Below the pieces are notes generated by a model, which worked only from the letters and a program-made list of their open reading frames with translations, ran no database searches and was not told where the DNA came from. This document shows, piece by piece, positions 18,106 through 26,616 of a stretch of 64,000 nucleotides of DNA. The stretch covers positions 3,472,001-3,536,000 of the forward strand of contig NZ_CP017946.1 of assembly GCF_003952665.1 (NCBI RefSeq), in the 5' to 3' direction. Position 1 is the stretch's first letter. Each line of letters begins with the position of its first letter. The position numbers were made by a program, and so were the translations under genes. This DNA is from Bosea sp. Tri-49. GTDB lineage: Bacteria; Pseudomonadota; Alphaproteobacteria; Rhizobiales; Beijerinckiaceae.

Positions 18106-18209
18106 TGACCGGTGCCTGCAGGCAGGTCAGCGCGCAGCCCGAGATGCAGCGCAATGCCTGGAGAGGACAAGCAAGCCCGAGCCAACCGACCGGATGTCGT
18201 GATCGTCAT
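18102..18209 (-). CDS. Possible 35-residue leader peptide, translationally coupled to the isomerase gene
   Basis: An ATG at 18209 is preceded four bases upstream by the strong ribosome site AGGGAGG (18214-18220). The frame runs 35 codons (starting MTITTSGRLARACL and ending PAGTGQ) and its TGA overlaps the isomerase ATG as ATGA. The isomerase has no good ribosome site of its own, so ribosomes finishing this small frame may restart there. The peptide has no known family and no run of one amino acid that would suggest classical attenuation. It may be a real small protein or just a coupling device. Confidence 0.5.
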   Translation of the reverse strand: MTITTSGRLARACLSSPGIALHLGLRADLPAGTGQ

Positions 18210-18220
18210 GCGGCCTCCCT

Positions 18221-18270
18221 ATAATTAACCTATTGGATAATTACAATCTAATTATCCCTACGGATAATTG
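18221..18270. promoter_or_regulatory. Palindromic operator in the TetR/isomerase divergent region
   Basis: A perfect inverted repeat GGATAATTA (18235-18243) and TAATTATCC (18249-18257) is separated by 5 bp. A further near-copy GGATAATTG lies at 18262-18270, and a related ATAATTAACC at 18221-18230. This AT-rich block stands out in GC-rich DNA and lies immediately upstream of the leader frame and 70 bp from the TetR start. It is the likely binding site of the divergent TetR-family regulator and overlaps the expected promoters. Confidence 0.7.
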
Positions 18271-18339
18271 CTGTCAAGCGCCGTCAAATCGGCTAAGCTG
18301 GCAAGCACCATCATCGGAACGGACAGCTGGGATCGCGGG

Positions 18340-19056
18340 ATGAAAGTAGCGGGCGCGCGTGTGCCGGCGGATACCGAACCAAAGGTTCGCCGCCGTGACC
18401 GCGAGAAGACGAAAGCCGAGATCCTGCAGATCGCCTTCGAGGAGTTTGCCGAGAGCGGCCTTCTCGGCGCCAATGCCGACGCGATCGCCGCGCGGGCCGG
18501 GATCACCAAGCGGTTGATCTTCTACTATTTCAACTCGAAGGAAGAGCTATTCACGGCCGTGCTGGAGATGGCCTACGGCAAGATGCGCCTGGCGGAGGAG
18601 AGCCTCCATCTCGAGACACTCGAGCCGGAGGCAGCGATCCGCCGGCTCGCCGAATTCACCTTCGATTTCCACCAGGCGAATCCGGAATACGTCCGGCTCG
18701 TCGCGATCGAGAACATCCATCGCGGCAGGCACATCAACAGCAGCGAGAAACTCAAGCAGATGACGCGGCCGGTCATCGGCCAGATCGAGCGCGTCCTGGC
18801 TAAGGGCAAGAGCCTTGGCGCAATCCGGCCCGGGGTCGACGCTTACGAACTCCACGCCACGCTAAACGCCCTGTCGATCTTCTCGGTGGCGAACCGGCAT
18901 ACCTTCGAGGCTCAATTCCGCTGGGACATGTCCTCGCCCGAAGCGAAGACCCGACGCCGGGTGGAGATCGCCGAAGTGCTCTGGCGCTATGTGCGCAGTG
19001 ACAAGGTTTCTGCGATTTGCGATCAAGGATCAGAGGAGCAAAGGCTCGACACCTGA
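18340..19056 (+). CDS. TetR/AcrR family transcriptional regulator
   Basis: The 238-residue protein has a TetR helix-turn-helix at about residues 25-75 (KTKAEILQIAFEEFAESGLL, ANADAIAARAGITKRLIFYY) and a C-terminal TetR_C-type ligand domain (about 95-215). The start at 18340 is chosen from the normal spacing to the DNA-binding domain; an upstream in-frame ATG at 18268 lies inside the operator repeats and is less likely. It is divergent from the isomerase/oxidoreductase/ABC operon and is its probable regulator. Confidence 0.92.
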   Translation: MKVAGARVPADTEPKVRRRDREKTKAEILQIAFEEFAESGLLGANADAIAARAGITKRLIFYYFNSKEELFTAVLEMAYGKMRLAEESLHLETLEPEAAIRRLAEFTFDFHQANPEYVRLVAIENIHRGRHINSSEKLKQMTRPVIGQIERVLAKGKSLGAIRPGVDAYELHATLNALSIFSVANRHTFEAQFRWDMSSPEAKTRRRVEIAEVLWRYVRSDKVSAICDQGSEEQRLDT

Positions 19057-19407
19057 CCTCTTGGACGTCAGCCAGGGGGCCAGCAGCCGAAGTTGGCGGG
19101 CTGCCGGATAGCCGACAACGGCGCGAGAACAGAATGGACATGGATCCAACCTTCCCACAGGTTGGCAATTGCACCATCTCGGGCGCCGATCAGCTGATGC
19201 GCCTCGAACGTCGCGCGATCGGCCTATCAACAACGCGCGCCTCAATCGCTTAACGGGACTGGAGAAGGCCGCCGCACTTTGAGCAAGGCCACATGTCGTT
19301 CGAACGGCCGACGAAAGTGGGGAGTTGACTATTTGCGGTCGCACGGATTGGTTGCAATGCCTCCGTTCAGATGGCGCGGATAAACGTCGATCAGGGAATG
19401 AACTCTA
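19057..19407. other. 351-bp gene-free stretch upstream of the RTX gene
   Basis: I see no credible gene here. Short plus- and minus-strand frames lack start signals and family motifs. The last 80 bp before the RTX gene are less GC-rich, so the RTX promoter is probably there. Confidence 0.4.
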
Positions 19408-20526
19408 ATGGCTACGTACATCGGAACGAATGGCGACGACGTCAATTTTGGCGGGCAAACCATCCAGTACGGATTGGGCGGCAACGACGTGCTTCGGGTT
19501 GCGGGTGCCGGATCGTTCACCCTCTTCGGCGGAGAGGGTAATGACTTTCTGATTTTCGCAGAGGGGGTCGACGCCAGCGGAAAGATGTATGGCGAGGCCG
19601 GGAATGACTTCTTGGAGGCCGATGCCGCGTTCGCAAGGAACGACGAGTTCTTCGGAGGCGACGGCGATGACAATATGTGGGGCTACGGGGGGAATGATAC
19701 CCTCCTCGGCGGAGCCGGCAATGACCTAGCCGTTGGCGGGGACGGCGACGACACCCTCTATGGTGAGGATGGCAACGATCGCCTCGCCGGCGGGACCGGC
19801 ACCAACTATCTCGACGGCGGCGCGGGCGACGACGAGCTCGATGGCGACATCGGCAACGACACCATGCTCGGCGGCACGGGTAACGACACCTTTCATTCCA
19901 GGGAGGGCAACGACGCTCTCTTTGGTGGCGATGGCAACGATATTCTCCGCGCTGGCGAGGGCGCTGACTGGATCGATGGTGGGGCCGGCTTCGACTACGC
20001 CGTCTATACGAACTGGGTCTCCGGCGTGGTCGTGCGCCTCGATGTCGGCATGGGCGTTGGCGGCGAGGCGCAGGGCGACACCTTGATCAATATTGAGGGC
20101 GTGTTGGGTTCCGCCCTCCAGGATTTCCTCATCGGCGACAGTGTCGGCAACGTTCTCTTCGGCCAGGATGGCGATGACTGGCTCTATGGCCAGGGCGGAG
20201 CGGACCAGCTTTACGGCGGCAATGGTTCGGACCAGATCATCGGTGGCTCCGGAGCCGACTACCTCTCCGGTGGTGCCGGCAACGATCAGTTCTGGACGCT
20301 GGCCGCGGATTTCGAGGCGGGTGTCTTCGACGTCATCAATGACTTCGGTTCGTCGGCCGGCAATTTCGATTATCTGCGCTTCGAGGGCATTGACCCCGCG
20401 CGCCTTACCTACACCGACGTCGGAAGTAGCCTCGTGATCAGCACCGACGCCCTCGGCGGCTCGGGTGGCATCATCATCAGCAACTTCAGCACGGCTTTGC
20501 TCGGCGACCATCTCATCTTCGCCTGA
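19408..20526 (+). CDS. RTX-type calcium-binding repeat protein
   Basis: Almost the whole 372-residue protein is made of glycine/aspartate nonapeptide repeats of the GGxGxDxUx type (for example GGAGNDLAV, GGDGDDTLYG, GGTGNDTF, GGNGSDQIIGG), in blocks at about residues 8-185 and 235-290. These fold into a Ca-binding beta-roll outside the cell. The C-terminal 60 residues (FDVINDF, FEGIDPARLTYTDVGSSLVI) resemble the usual end of type I secreted RTX proteins, which lack a cleaved N-terminal signal, as here. There is no catalytic domain and no type I secretion gene in the window. Likely a secreted surface or matrix protein; specific role unknown. Confidence 0.9.
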   Translation: MATYIGTNGDDVNFGGQTIQYGLGGNDVLRVAGAGSFTLFGGEGNDFLIFAEGVDASGKMYGEAGNDFLEADAAFARNDEFFGGDGDDNMWGYGGNDTLLGGAGNDLAVGGDGDDTLYGEDGNDRLAGGTGTNYLDGGAGDDELDGDIGNDTMLGGTGNDTFHSREGNDALFGGDGNDILRAGEGADWIDGGAGFDYAVYTNWVSGVVVRLDVGMGVGGEAQGDTLINIEGVLGSALQDFLIGDSVGNVLFGQDGDDWLYGQGGADQLYGGNGSDQIIGGSGADYLSGGAGNDQFWTLAADFEAGVFDVINDFGSSAGNFDYLRFEGIDPARLTYTDVGSSLVISTDALGGSGGIIISNFSTALLGDHLIFA

Positions 20527-20836
20527 GCCGGGCGTGGCTGTCCGTTCCGCCTCTTGCAGAATCGCTGGCGCCTAAATCACCGGGACGGCCAGGAGCCTTT
20601 CCGGTGCTGGGGTCTCCATTCGCGGCCCGCAATCGCTCGGCGATGGTGCAGCAGACAAGCCGAAGACTATTCTGGGCACCTGCAGCCAAGCTAGGCATGG
20701 GAACATCCGCTTCCAGGCGGTCCAATTTGACAATGCGCAGGGTAGCTGATCCGCCGAGCGCAGATGGGCTTTAGTTCGGCAATAGCCGGAAGCGGCGGCT
20801 GCTGACAGGTGCCGCGACCGCCTCTAGGATCGCGCC
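20527..20836. other. 310-bp gene-free stretch between the RTX gene and a LysR gene
   Basis: No open frame with a start signal or family motif is seen, and no clear terminator hairpin with T-run after the RTX stop. The promoter of the LysR gene should lie in the right half. Confidence 0.4.
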
Positions 20837-21745
20837 ATGCGTGCCCGCCAGATCGAAGTCTTTCGCATGGTCATGCGCTGCGGCACGCTGACCGGCGCCG
20901 CCGAGGCGCTCGCCGTCTCGCAGCCGGCGCTCAGCCAGATCCTGCTGCACACCGAGGACGAACTCGGCTTCAAGCTGTTCCTGCGCGTCAAGGGCCGGCT
21001 GATCCCGACTCCCGAGGCCGAGGAAATCTACCCCGAGGTCGAGCGCCTGTTCGGCGACCTCGAAATGCTCAGGCGGCGCACCCGCGACCTGCGCCATGGC
21101 AAGGCCGGGCTCGTGCGTCTCGCCGCCTCGGCGCCGCCATCCCTCTCCTTCGTCCCGGAGGCGCTGCGCCATTTCCGCGCTGCCCATCCGAACACGCGCG
21201 TGCGCTCCTATGTCGTGCCGGCCGAGGTCATCCTGACCATGCTAGACCGCGACCAGGCAGGGCTCGGCATCGCGATGATGGACCAGCCGACGCCCTTCAT
21301 CGAGACCGAAGTGGTCGGCTACACCCGTGTGGTCTGCGTGCTGCCCGCCGGCCATCCGCTGGCCGAGCGTGACTCTGTCGGTGCCGAGGATCTCGATGGC
21401 GAGACGCTGATCTCCTACCGCGCCGAATCGCTGCCCGGGCAATTGCTGCGCGACGCGCTGGCCAAGCAAGGCCTGCCATTCCGGCCGGAGATGGAGATCG
21501 ACGTCTCGATCATCGCGCTCGCCTTCGTACAGCAGGGCCTCGGCATCGCCGTCGTCGACGGCCTCCTGCCCTGGCACAATTTCCCCGGCCTGGTGACGCG
21601 CCCGTTCCGGCCGCATGTCGCGCTGCCGCTCTGCCTGCTCACCAGCACGCGCCGGCCGCTCTCGCGCAGCCATGAGCTGCTGCGCAACCATATCCGCACC
21701 GCCTGCCGGCAGCTCGATCTCGACCAGCCTGCGCCCGAGGCATAA
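20837..21745 (+). CDS. LysR family transcriptional regulator next to hyuAB
   Basis: This 302-residue protein has an N-terminal winged helix (RQIEVFRMVMRCGTLTGAAE and ALAVSQPALSQILLHTEDELG, residues about 4-45) and a C-terminal effector domain (about 90-295). It reads in the same direction as hyuA, 90 bp upstream, so it probably controls the hydantoinase-type genes. LysR regulators of this subgroup (ArgP/OccR-like N-terminus) often respond to amino-acid derivatives or opines; this is family knowledge, not shown here. Confidence 0.93.
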   Translation: MRARQIEVFRMVMRCGTLTGAAEALAVSQPALSQILLHTEDELGFKLFLRVKGRLIPTPEAEEIYPEVERLFGDLEMLRRRTRDLRHGKAGLVRLAASAPPSLSFVPEALRHFRAAHPNTRVRSYVVPAEVILTMLDRDQAGLGIAMMDQPTPFIETEVVGYTRVVCVLPAGHPLAERDSVGAEDLDGETLISYRAESLPGQLLRDALAKQGLPFRPEMEIDVSIIALAFVQQGLGIAVVDGLLPWHNFPGLVTRPFRPHVALPLCLLTSTRRPLSRSHELLRNHIRTACRQLDLDQPAPEA

Positions 21746-21835
21746 GGGCGACTTATCCGGCACTGCCGTTTTGGTGTTGGACCCTGCACGGCACCCTCTC
21801 CAAGACTGGTCCGTCTTTTGTGGAACGGGCCCATC

Positions 21836-23887
21836 ATGAGCTGGCGTATCGGCGTCGACATCGGCGGCACCTTCATCGACTTCTGCGCACTGGAAACCGG
21901 CAGCGGCCGCGTCGAGACCATCAAGGTTTTGACGACACCTGACGCCCCGGGGCGCGAACTCCTCGCCGGGCTCGACCTACTGAACGAGCGCCATGCGGTC
22001 CCACCGAAGGAGATCGTCTCCTTCGTCCACGGCACCACGGTCGGCATCAACACCATCATCCAGCGCAAGGGCAGCCGCCTCGGGCTGATCACCACCGCCG
22101 GCTTCGAGGACGTGATCGAGCTGGCGCGCCTGCGCATGCCGGACATGTACTCGCTGTTCTGCGCCCGCCCGGAGCAGCTCATCCCGCGCGACCGCGTCTT
22201 CGGCGTCGGCGGGCGCATCCTCTCCGATGGCAGCATCGCCGAGCCGCTCGACCGCGACGCGCTCGCGGATGCGACCACTAGGCTCAAAGCGCGCGGCATC
22301 GATGGCGTGATCGTCTCCTTCCTGCATGCCTATCGCAATCCCGCCCACGAAACCGAAGCCAGGGCGCTGATAGCCGGGCTGGCGCCGGAGCTCTTCGTCT
22401 TCACCACCAGCGAGGTCTGGCCGGTCATCCGCGAATATGAGCGCACCACCACAGCGATCCTGAACGGCTACGTCCATCCGCGCGTCTCAGGCTATCTCGA
22501 CGCGCTCGAGGAGGCGCTCGCCTCGCGTGCCGTGCCGGCCGGCCCGATGCTGACCAAGTCGAATGGCGGGGTGATGAACGCCGCAACCGGCAAGCGCGCC
22601 TGCGTCAACATGCTGCTCTCGGGCACGGCCTCGGGCGTGATCGGCGCGGCCTATCTCGCCGAGCAGGCGGACGCCAGGAACATCCTCACCCTCGACATCG
22701 GCGGCACCAGCGCCGACCTCGCCTTGATCATCGACGGCCAGCCGCAATTCGGCACCGGCGAGGTCGTCGGCGACTTCCCGCTCTATGTGCCGAGCGTCTC
22801 GGTGACCTCGATCGGCGCCGGCGGTGGCTCGATCGCCTGGGCGGACGCCTTCGGCGTGCTCAAGGTCGGCCCCGAAAGCGCAGGCTCGACGCCCGGCCCC
22901 GCCTGCTATGGCCGCGGCGGCGCCCGTGCCACCGTCACCGACGCGATGGCGACCTGCGGCTTCCTCGGCCACACCGCCCTCGCCTATGACCAGATCGGCA
23001 TGCGCCGTGATCTGGCGCAGAAGGTCGTTGGCGAGGTCGCGGCGATGCTCGGCCGCAGCGCGGAGGCGACGGCCGAGGCGATCATCGCCATCGCCGTCTC
23101 CGAGATGTTCGTCGAGGTCAACAAGCTCGTCGCCCGCTACGGCGTCGACCTGCGCGACTTCGCGCTGATGCCCTTCGGCGGCGCCGGGCCGATGCTCGGC
23201 TGCTTCCTGGCGCGCGAGCTCGGCATCCCGCGCGTGCTGGTGCCGCGCCGCCCCGGCGTCGTCAGCGCACTGGGCGGGCTGATCGCCGATCTGAAGGGCG
23301 ACTTCATCCAGAGCGTCTTCGCCGCGGCGGAACCGGCCTCATTGCCGCAATTGCGCGAGGCGCTGGCGCAGCTCAAGCGCGACGGGCTCGCCTGGATCCG
23401 CGAGGACCAGCGCTTCACCGGGCCGGTCGTCGAAAGCCTGAGCGCCGACATGCGCTATCACGGCCAGTCCTTCGAGATCGAGGTGCCGCTCTCCGAGAAC
23501 TGGCTGGTCGAGGGCGATCTCGCCGCGATCCGTGCTGCCTTCCACCGCCAGCATCTTGCCATCTACGACTTCAACGACGAGGCGGCCGAGGTCCAGATCG
23601 TCAATCTGCGCCTCGTCGTCACCGGCGCGACGCCGCGGCCCGAGCTCGCCCCGGCGAGCGAGGCGGTCGACGAGGCGGCGACCCCTGCGCGCTTCATCAC
23701 GGTCTGGCTCGACGGCAGCGAGCGCGAGGTCGCGCTCTTCCACCGCGAGACGCTGCGCTGCGGCCAGCATTTCTCCGGCCCGGCCGTGGTCGCGCAGGAA
23801 GACACGACAATCTGCATTCCTGCCGGTTTCGAGGCGAAGGTCGACGCCTTCCTCAACCTGCATCTCATCCTGCGCGAGGGAGCCTGA
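21836..23887 (+). CDS. Hydantoinase/oxoprolinase family protein, subunit A
   Basis: This 683-residue HyuA-type subunit starts MSWRIGVDIGGTFIDFCALE, the phosphate-binding start of the actin-like ATPase fold. Further motifs are SFVHGTTVGINTIIQRKG, LDIGGTSADLALI and FGGAGPMLGCFLARELG, in family order (Hydant_A_N, Hydantoinase_A, C-terminal domain). The family covers ATP-dependent N-methylhydantoinase, 5-oxoprolinase and acetone carboxylase subunits, which cleave or carboxylate by phosphorylation. Together with the next gene it forms the standard two-subunit enzyme; the substrate cannot be assigned. An in-frame ATG 18 bases upstream is less likely because the motif normally begins near residue 4. 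Confidence 0.95.
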   Translation: MSWRIGVDIGGTFIDFCALETGSGRVETIKVLTTPDAPGRELLAGLDLLNERHAVPPKEIVSFVHGTTVGINTIIQRKGSRLGLITTAGFEDVIELARLRMPDMYSLFCARPEQLIPRDRVFGVGGRILSDGSIAEPLDRDALADATTRLKARGIDGVIVSFLHAYRNPAHETEARALIAGLAPELFVFTTSEVWPVIREYERTTTAILNGYVHPRVSGYLDALEEALASRAVPAGPMLTKSNGGVMNAATGKRACVNMLLSGTASGVIGAAYLAEQADARNILTLDIGGTSADLALIIDGQPQFGTGEVVGDFPLYVPSVSVTSIGAGGGSIAWADAFGVLKVGPESAGSTPGPACYGRGGARATVTDAMATCGFLGHTALAYDQIGMRRDLAQKVVGEVAAMLGRSAEATAEAIIAIAVSEMFVEVNKLVARYGVDLRDFALMPFGGAGPMLGCFLARELGIPRVLVPRRPGVVSALGGLIADLKGDFIQSVFAAAEPASLPQLREALAQLKRDGLAWIREDQRFTGPVVESLSADMRYHGQSFEIEVPLSENWLVEGDLAAIRAAFHRQHLAIYDFNDEAAEVQIVNLRLVVTGATPRPELAPASEAVDEAATPARFITVWLDGSEREVALFHRETLRCGQHFSGPAVVAQEDTTICIPAGFEAKVDAFLNLHLILREGA

Positions 23888-23889
23888 TC

Positions 23890-25893
23890 ATGGTCGACAA
23901 GGTCACCTTGCAGGTCCTGGCCAATCACTGCCGGGCCGCGGCCGAGAACATGGCCTACACGCTCTACCGCACGGCCCATTCCACCTTCGTCAAGGAGACG
24001 GAGGACTTCACGGTGATGGTGATGGACCGCACCGGGCGCGTCGTCGCCGTGCCGATGGATCTCGGCGCGACCTGGTATCCGGGCATGAACTACAACCGCG
24101 CCATCGAGATGGTGCCGGAGTATCGCCCGGGCGACATCGCCTTCACCAACGATCCCTATAGCGGCTATCTCGCCACTCACGCCCCCGACACACATCTATG
24201 GAAACCGATCTTCCACGAGGGCGAGATCGTCTGCTTCGTCGGCGGCCATGTCCACAACACCGATATGGGTGGGGCGGTGCCGGCGAGCTTGTCGCGCTCG
24301 CTCACCGAAATCCATCAGGAGGGTATCCGCTTCCCGCCGATGACGCTGATGCGTGACGGCGCCTTCGACGAGACCGTGCTGCGCATCATGATGATGAACG
24401 TGCGCAAGCCCGCGCTGAACATGGGCGACCTCAAGGCGCTGGCCGGTGCGCTCAACACCGGCGAGCGCAAGATCCTGGCGATGGTCGCCAAGTTCGGCGC
24501 CAGGGGCTTCATGGACGGGCTCGACGGGTTGATGGATTATGCCGAGCATCAGGCCCGCGAGATCCTGCGCTCGATCCCCGATGGCGAGTATGTCTTCTCC
24601 GACTATGCCGACGAGGACGGTGTCGACGGCAATCCTTGCCGGCTGGCGCTGACGCTGACGATCAGGGGCGACGAGGCGGTCCTCGACTTCACGGGATCGG
24701 ACCCGCAGCTCGGCTCCTCGCTCAACGTGCCGACCGGCTCCGACCCGCGCCATACGCTGCTGCTCGTCGGCGTCTACTACGTGCTCTACACGCTGAACCC
24801 GCAGCTCTTGCTCAATTCCGGCCTGACCCGGCCCTTCACCTGCATCGCACCGGAAGGGACGGTGCTGAACCCGTCCTTCCCGGCGGCGGTCGGCATGCGC
24901 AGCCTAACCTGCGCACGGCTGCGCAGCCTGATCTTCGGGGCCTTCAGCCTTGCCGCGCCTGAGCGCTTGCCGGCGGCGCCGGCCGGCTCCAGCTCGATCG
25001 TCAACGTGATGACGACCGACGAGAAGACGCATCGCAGCGTCATCGCGGCGATCAACCCGGTGGTCGGCGGCGGCGGCGGCATGCCGCATCGCGACGGTCC
25101 GAACGGCTCGGGCGCCGACGCCGCCTATCTCAAGAACACGCCGATCGAGATCACCGAGACCGAGGTGCCGATCCGGTTCATGCGCTACGGGCTCCTGCCA
25201 GATTCCGGCGGCGCCGGGCGCTGGCGCGGCGGGCTCGCGACAGTGATGGAATTCAAGGTGTTCTCGCCCAACTCGCGCATCACCGTGCGCAATCGCGACC
25301 GCTCGCACTTCCGGCCCTGGGGCACGCTCGGCGGCCTCTCCGCCGAGACCTCGAACTTCATCATCAACCCCCGCCGCCCGAATGAGCGCGTCCTCGGCAA
25401 CACTGACATCGCCATCGCTGAGCCGGGCGACGTGATCCATATCCATTCGCCGGGCGGCGGCGGGCGCGGCTCGCCATTGGAGCGCGAGCCGGAACGTGTC
25501 CTGCTCGATGTCGAGCGCGGCTATGTCGGCCTTGACGCAGCACGCGAGCTCTACGGCGTGGTGATCGAAGGGGGCGCCGTCGATCCCGAGGCGACTGCTG
25601 CGTTGCGAGCGGAGCTGAGGACGCGAGCCCACCGGACGCATTTCCATTTCGGCCCGGAGCGGGACGCTTTCGAGCAGGTCTGGACGGCGGAGAACTATGC
25701 GGCACTGACGCGGCTGCTGGCCGGCTTGCCGGTGCATTGGCGCTTCTTCACCAAGACCAAGCTTTTCGCCATGATGCGGGACGGTTCCGGCAAGCTGGAC
25801 CTGGCAGCGGCCTTCGCAATCGTTCGGCGGGACTATCCGCAAATTCCGGAGGTCGGGCAGGACGCGCCCGAGATCGCACAGGCGGCCGAATAG
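23890..25893 (+). CDS. Hydantoinase B/oxoprolinase family protein, subunit B
   Basis: The 667-residue HyuB-type subunit begins two bases after the hyuA-like stop, so the pair is one translation unit. Family motifs include ENMAYTLYRTAHSTFVKE, FTNDPYSGYLATHAPDTHL, GHVHNTDMGGAVPAS, and the C-terminal PGGGGRGSPLERE. It is longer than the usual 520-600 residues because of a C-terminal extension (about 560-667) rich in charged residues. It partners subunit A in ATP-dependent amide cleavage of a cyclic or N-substituted compound. The next gene is convergent, 9 bp away. Confidence 0.95.
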   Translation: MVDKVTLQVLANHCRAAAENMAYTLYRTAHSTFVKETEDFTVMVMDRTGRVVAVPMDLGATWYPGMNYNRAIEMVPEYRPGDIAFTNDPYSGYLATHAPDTHLWKPIFHEGEIVCFVGGHVHNTDMGGAVPASLSRSLTEIHQEGIRFPPMTLMRDGAFDETVLRIMMMNVRKPALNMGDLKALAGALNTGERKILAMVAKFGARGFMDGLDGLMDYAEHQAREILRSIPDGEYVFSDYADEDGVDGNPCRLALTLTIRGDEAVLDFTGSDPQLGSSLNVPTGSDPRHTLLLVGVYYVLYTLNPQLLLNSGLTRPFTCIAPEGTVLNPSFPAAVGMRSLTCARLRSLIFGAFSLAAPERLPAAPAGSSSIVNVMTTDEKTHRSVIAAINPVVGGGGGMPHRDGPNGSGADAAYLKNTPIEITETEVPIRFMRYGLLPDSGGAGRWRGGLATVMEFKVFSPNSRITVRNRDRSHFRPWGTLGGLSAETSNFIINPRRPNERVLGNTDIAIAEPGDVIHIHSPGGGGRGSPLEREPERVLLDVERGYVGLDAARELYGVVIEGGAVDPEATAALRAELRTRAHRTHFHFGPERDAFEQVWTAENYAALTRLLAGLPVHWRFFTKTKLFAMMRDGSGKLDLAAAFAIVRRDYPQIPEVGQDAPEIAQAAE

Positions 25894-25902
25894 TCGCCTG
25901 GA

Positions 25903-26616
25903 TCAGCGAACGGTGACGGTGACGCCGGTCGCGATCTCGCCGGGCGTCACCACGTCGCAATAGATCCCGAAATTGCGCTCGTGGTGCTTGACCACTGTCC
26001 GCAGGATCTCGACGTCCTGAGGCAGGCCTTCCTGCGCGATCGTGATGAAGCCGCAGCGCCCACAGGGCTCGCGCGCCTTCAGCACGACGTCCCCGATCCT
26101 GATCTCGCGCCCGATCCAGCCATGCTCGGGTATGGTCTCGAGCCCGTCAGGCCAGTCGACCAGAATGTTCGGCCGGAAGCGGCGGGTATCGATGACGCTG
26201 CCGGGCAGCTCGCGTTCGAGGCTGCGCAGCGCCGCGCTGGTGACGATATGGATCGGCGCATGCTCGTAGCGCGGCCTGAACCCGCCCGAGCCAAAGGTGT
26301 CGAACGGCTTCAGCACCGGCATGAAGCCGAAAGCCTGCGACAGATTCGCCAGCAGCTCGGCGTCATCAGGCCCTGCCCAGCGCTCGCCATCGAGCGAAAG
26401 GGCGACACCAATCCCCGAGGCTTTGGCATAGGCACGCGGCACGCCGATGAAGTGTTTCTCGCGGCCGGGCGAGGCGATGCGGCCGGTCGTGGCATCGAGC
26501 AATCCCCAGATCCTGTCGCCGGCGACTCCCCCAGTATCGACGTGAGTCTGCTCCAGCCGCTCGCCGGCCATCGAGCTGACCGGGTAGCGCCAGAGTTCGG
26601 CGACCTTTCCCGTCAC
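25903..26616 (-). CDS. MOSC domain-containing protein
   Basis: The 237-residue protein combines an N-terminal MOSC beta-barrel (VAELWRYPVSSMAGERLEQ) with a C-terminal MOSC domain containing the conserved cysteine region LKAREPCGRCGFITI and the end GIYCDVVTPGEIATG. Such proteins bind molybdenum cofactor or carry sulfur and reduce N-hydroxylated compounds (YiiM/mARC-like) or act in sulfur transfer. Start is a GTG at 26616 with GGAGG six bases upstream, overlapping the dppC-like stop by 4 bp (GTGA). Being the last gene of a peptide-type ABC operon is unusual. Confidence 0.9.
   Translation of the reverse strand: MTGKVAELWRYPVSSMAGERLEQTHVDTGGVAGDRIWGLLDATTGRIASPGREKHFIGVPRAYAKASGIGVALSLDGERWAGPDDAELLANLSQAFGFMPVLKPFDTFGSGGFRPRYEHAPIHIVTSAALRSLERELPGSVIDTRRFRPNILVDWPDGLETIPEHGWIGREIRIGDVVLKAREPCGRCGFITIAQEGLPQDVEILRTVVKHHERNFGIYCDVVTPGEIATGVTVTVR

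Noticed and set aside
19408..20526. Tandem DNA repeats in the RTX gene as a possible repeat array or CRISPR
   Set aside because: The periodicity is 27 bases and imperfect, coding for RTX nonapeptides; there are no identical repeats with unique spacers.
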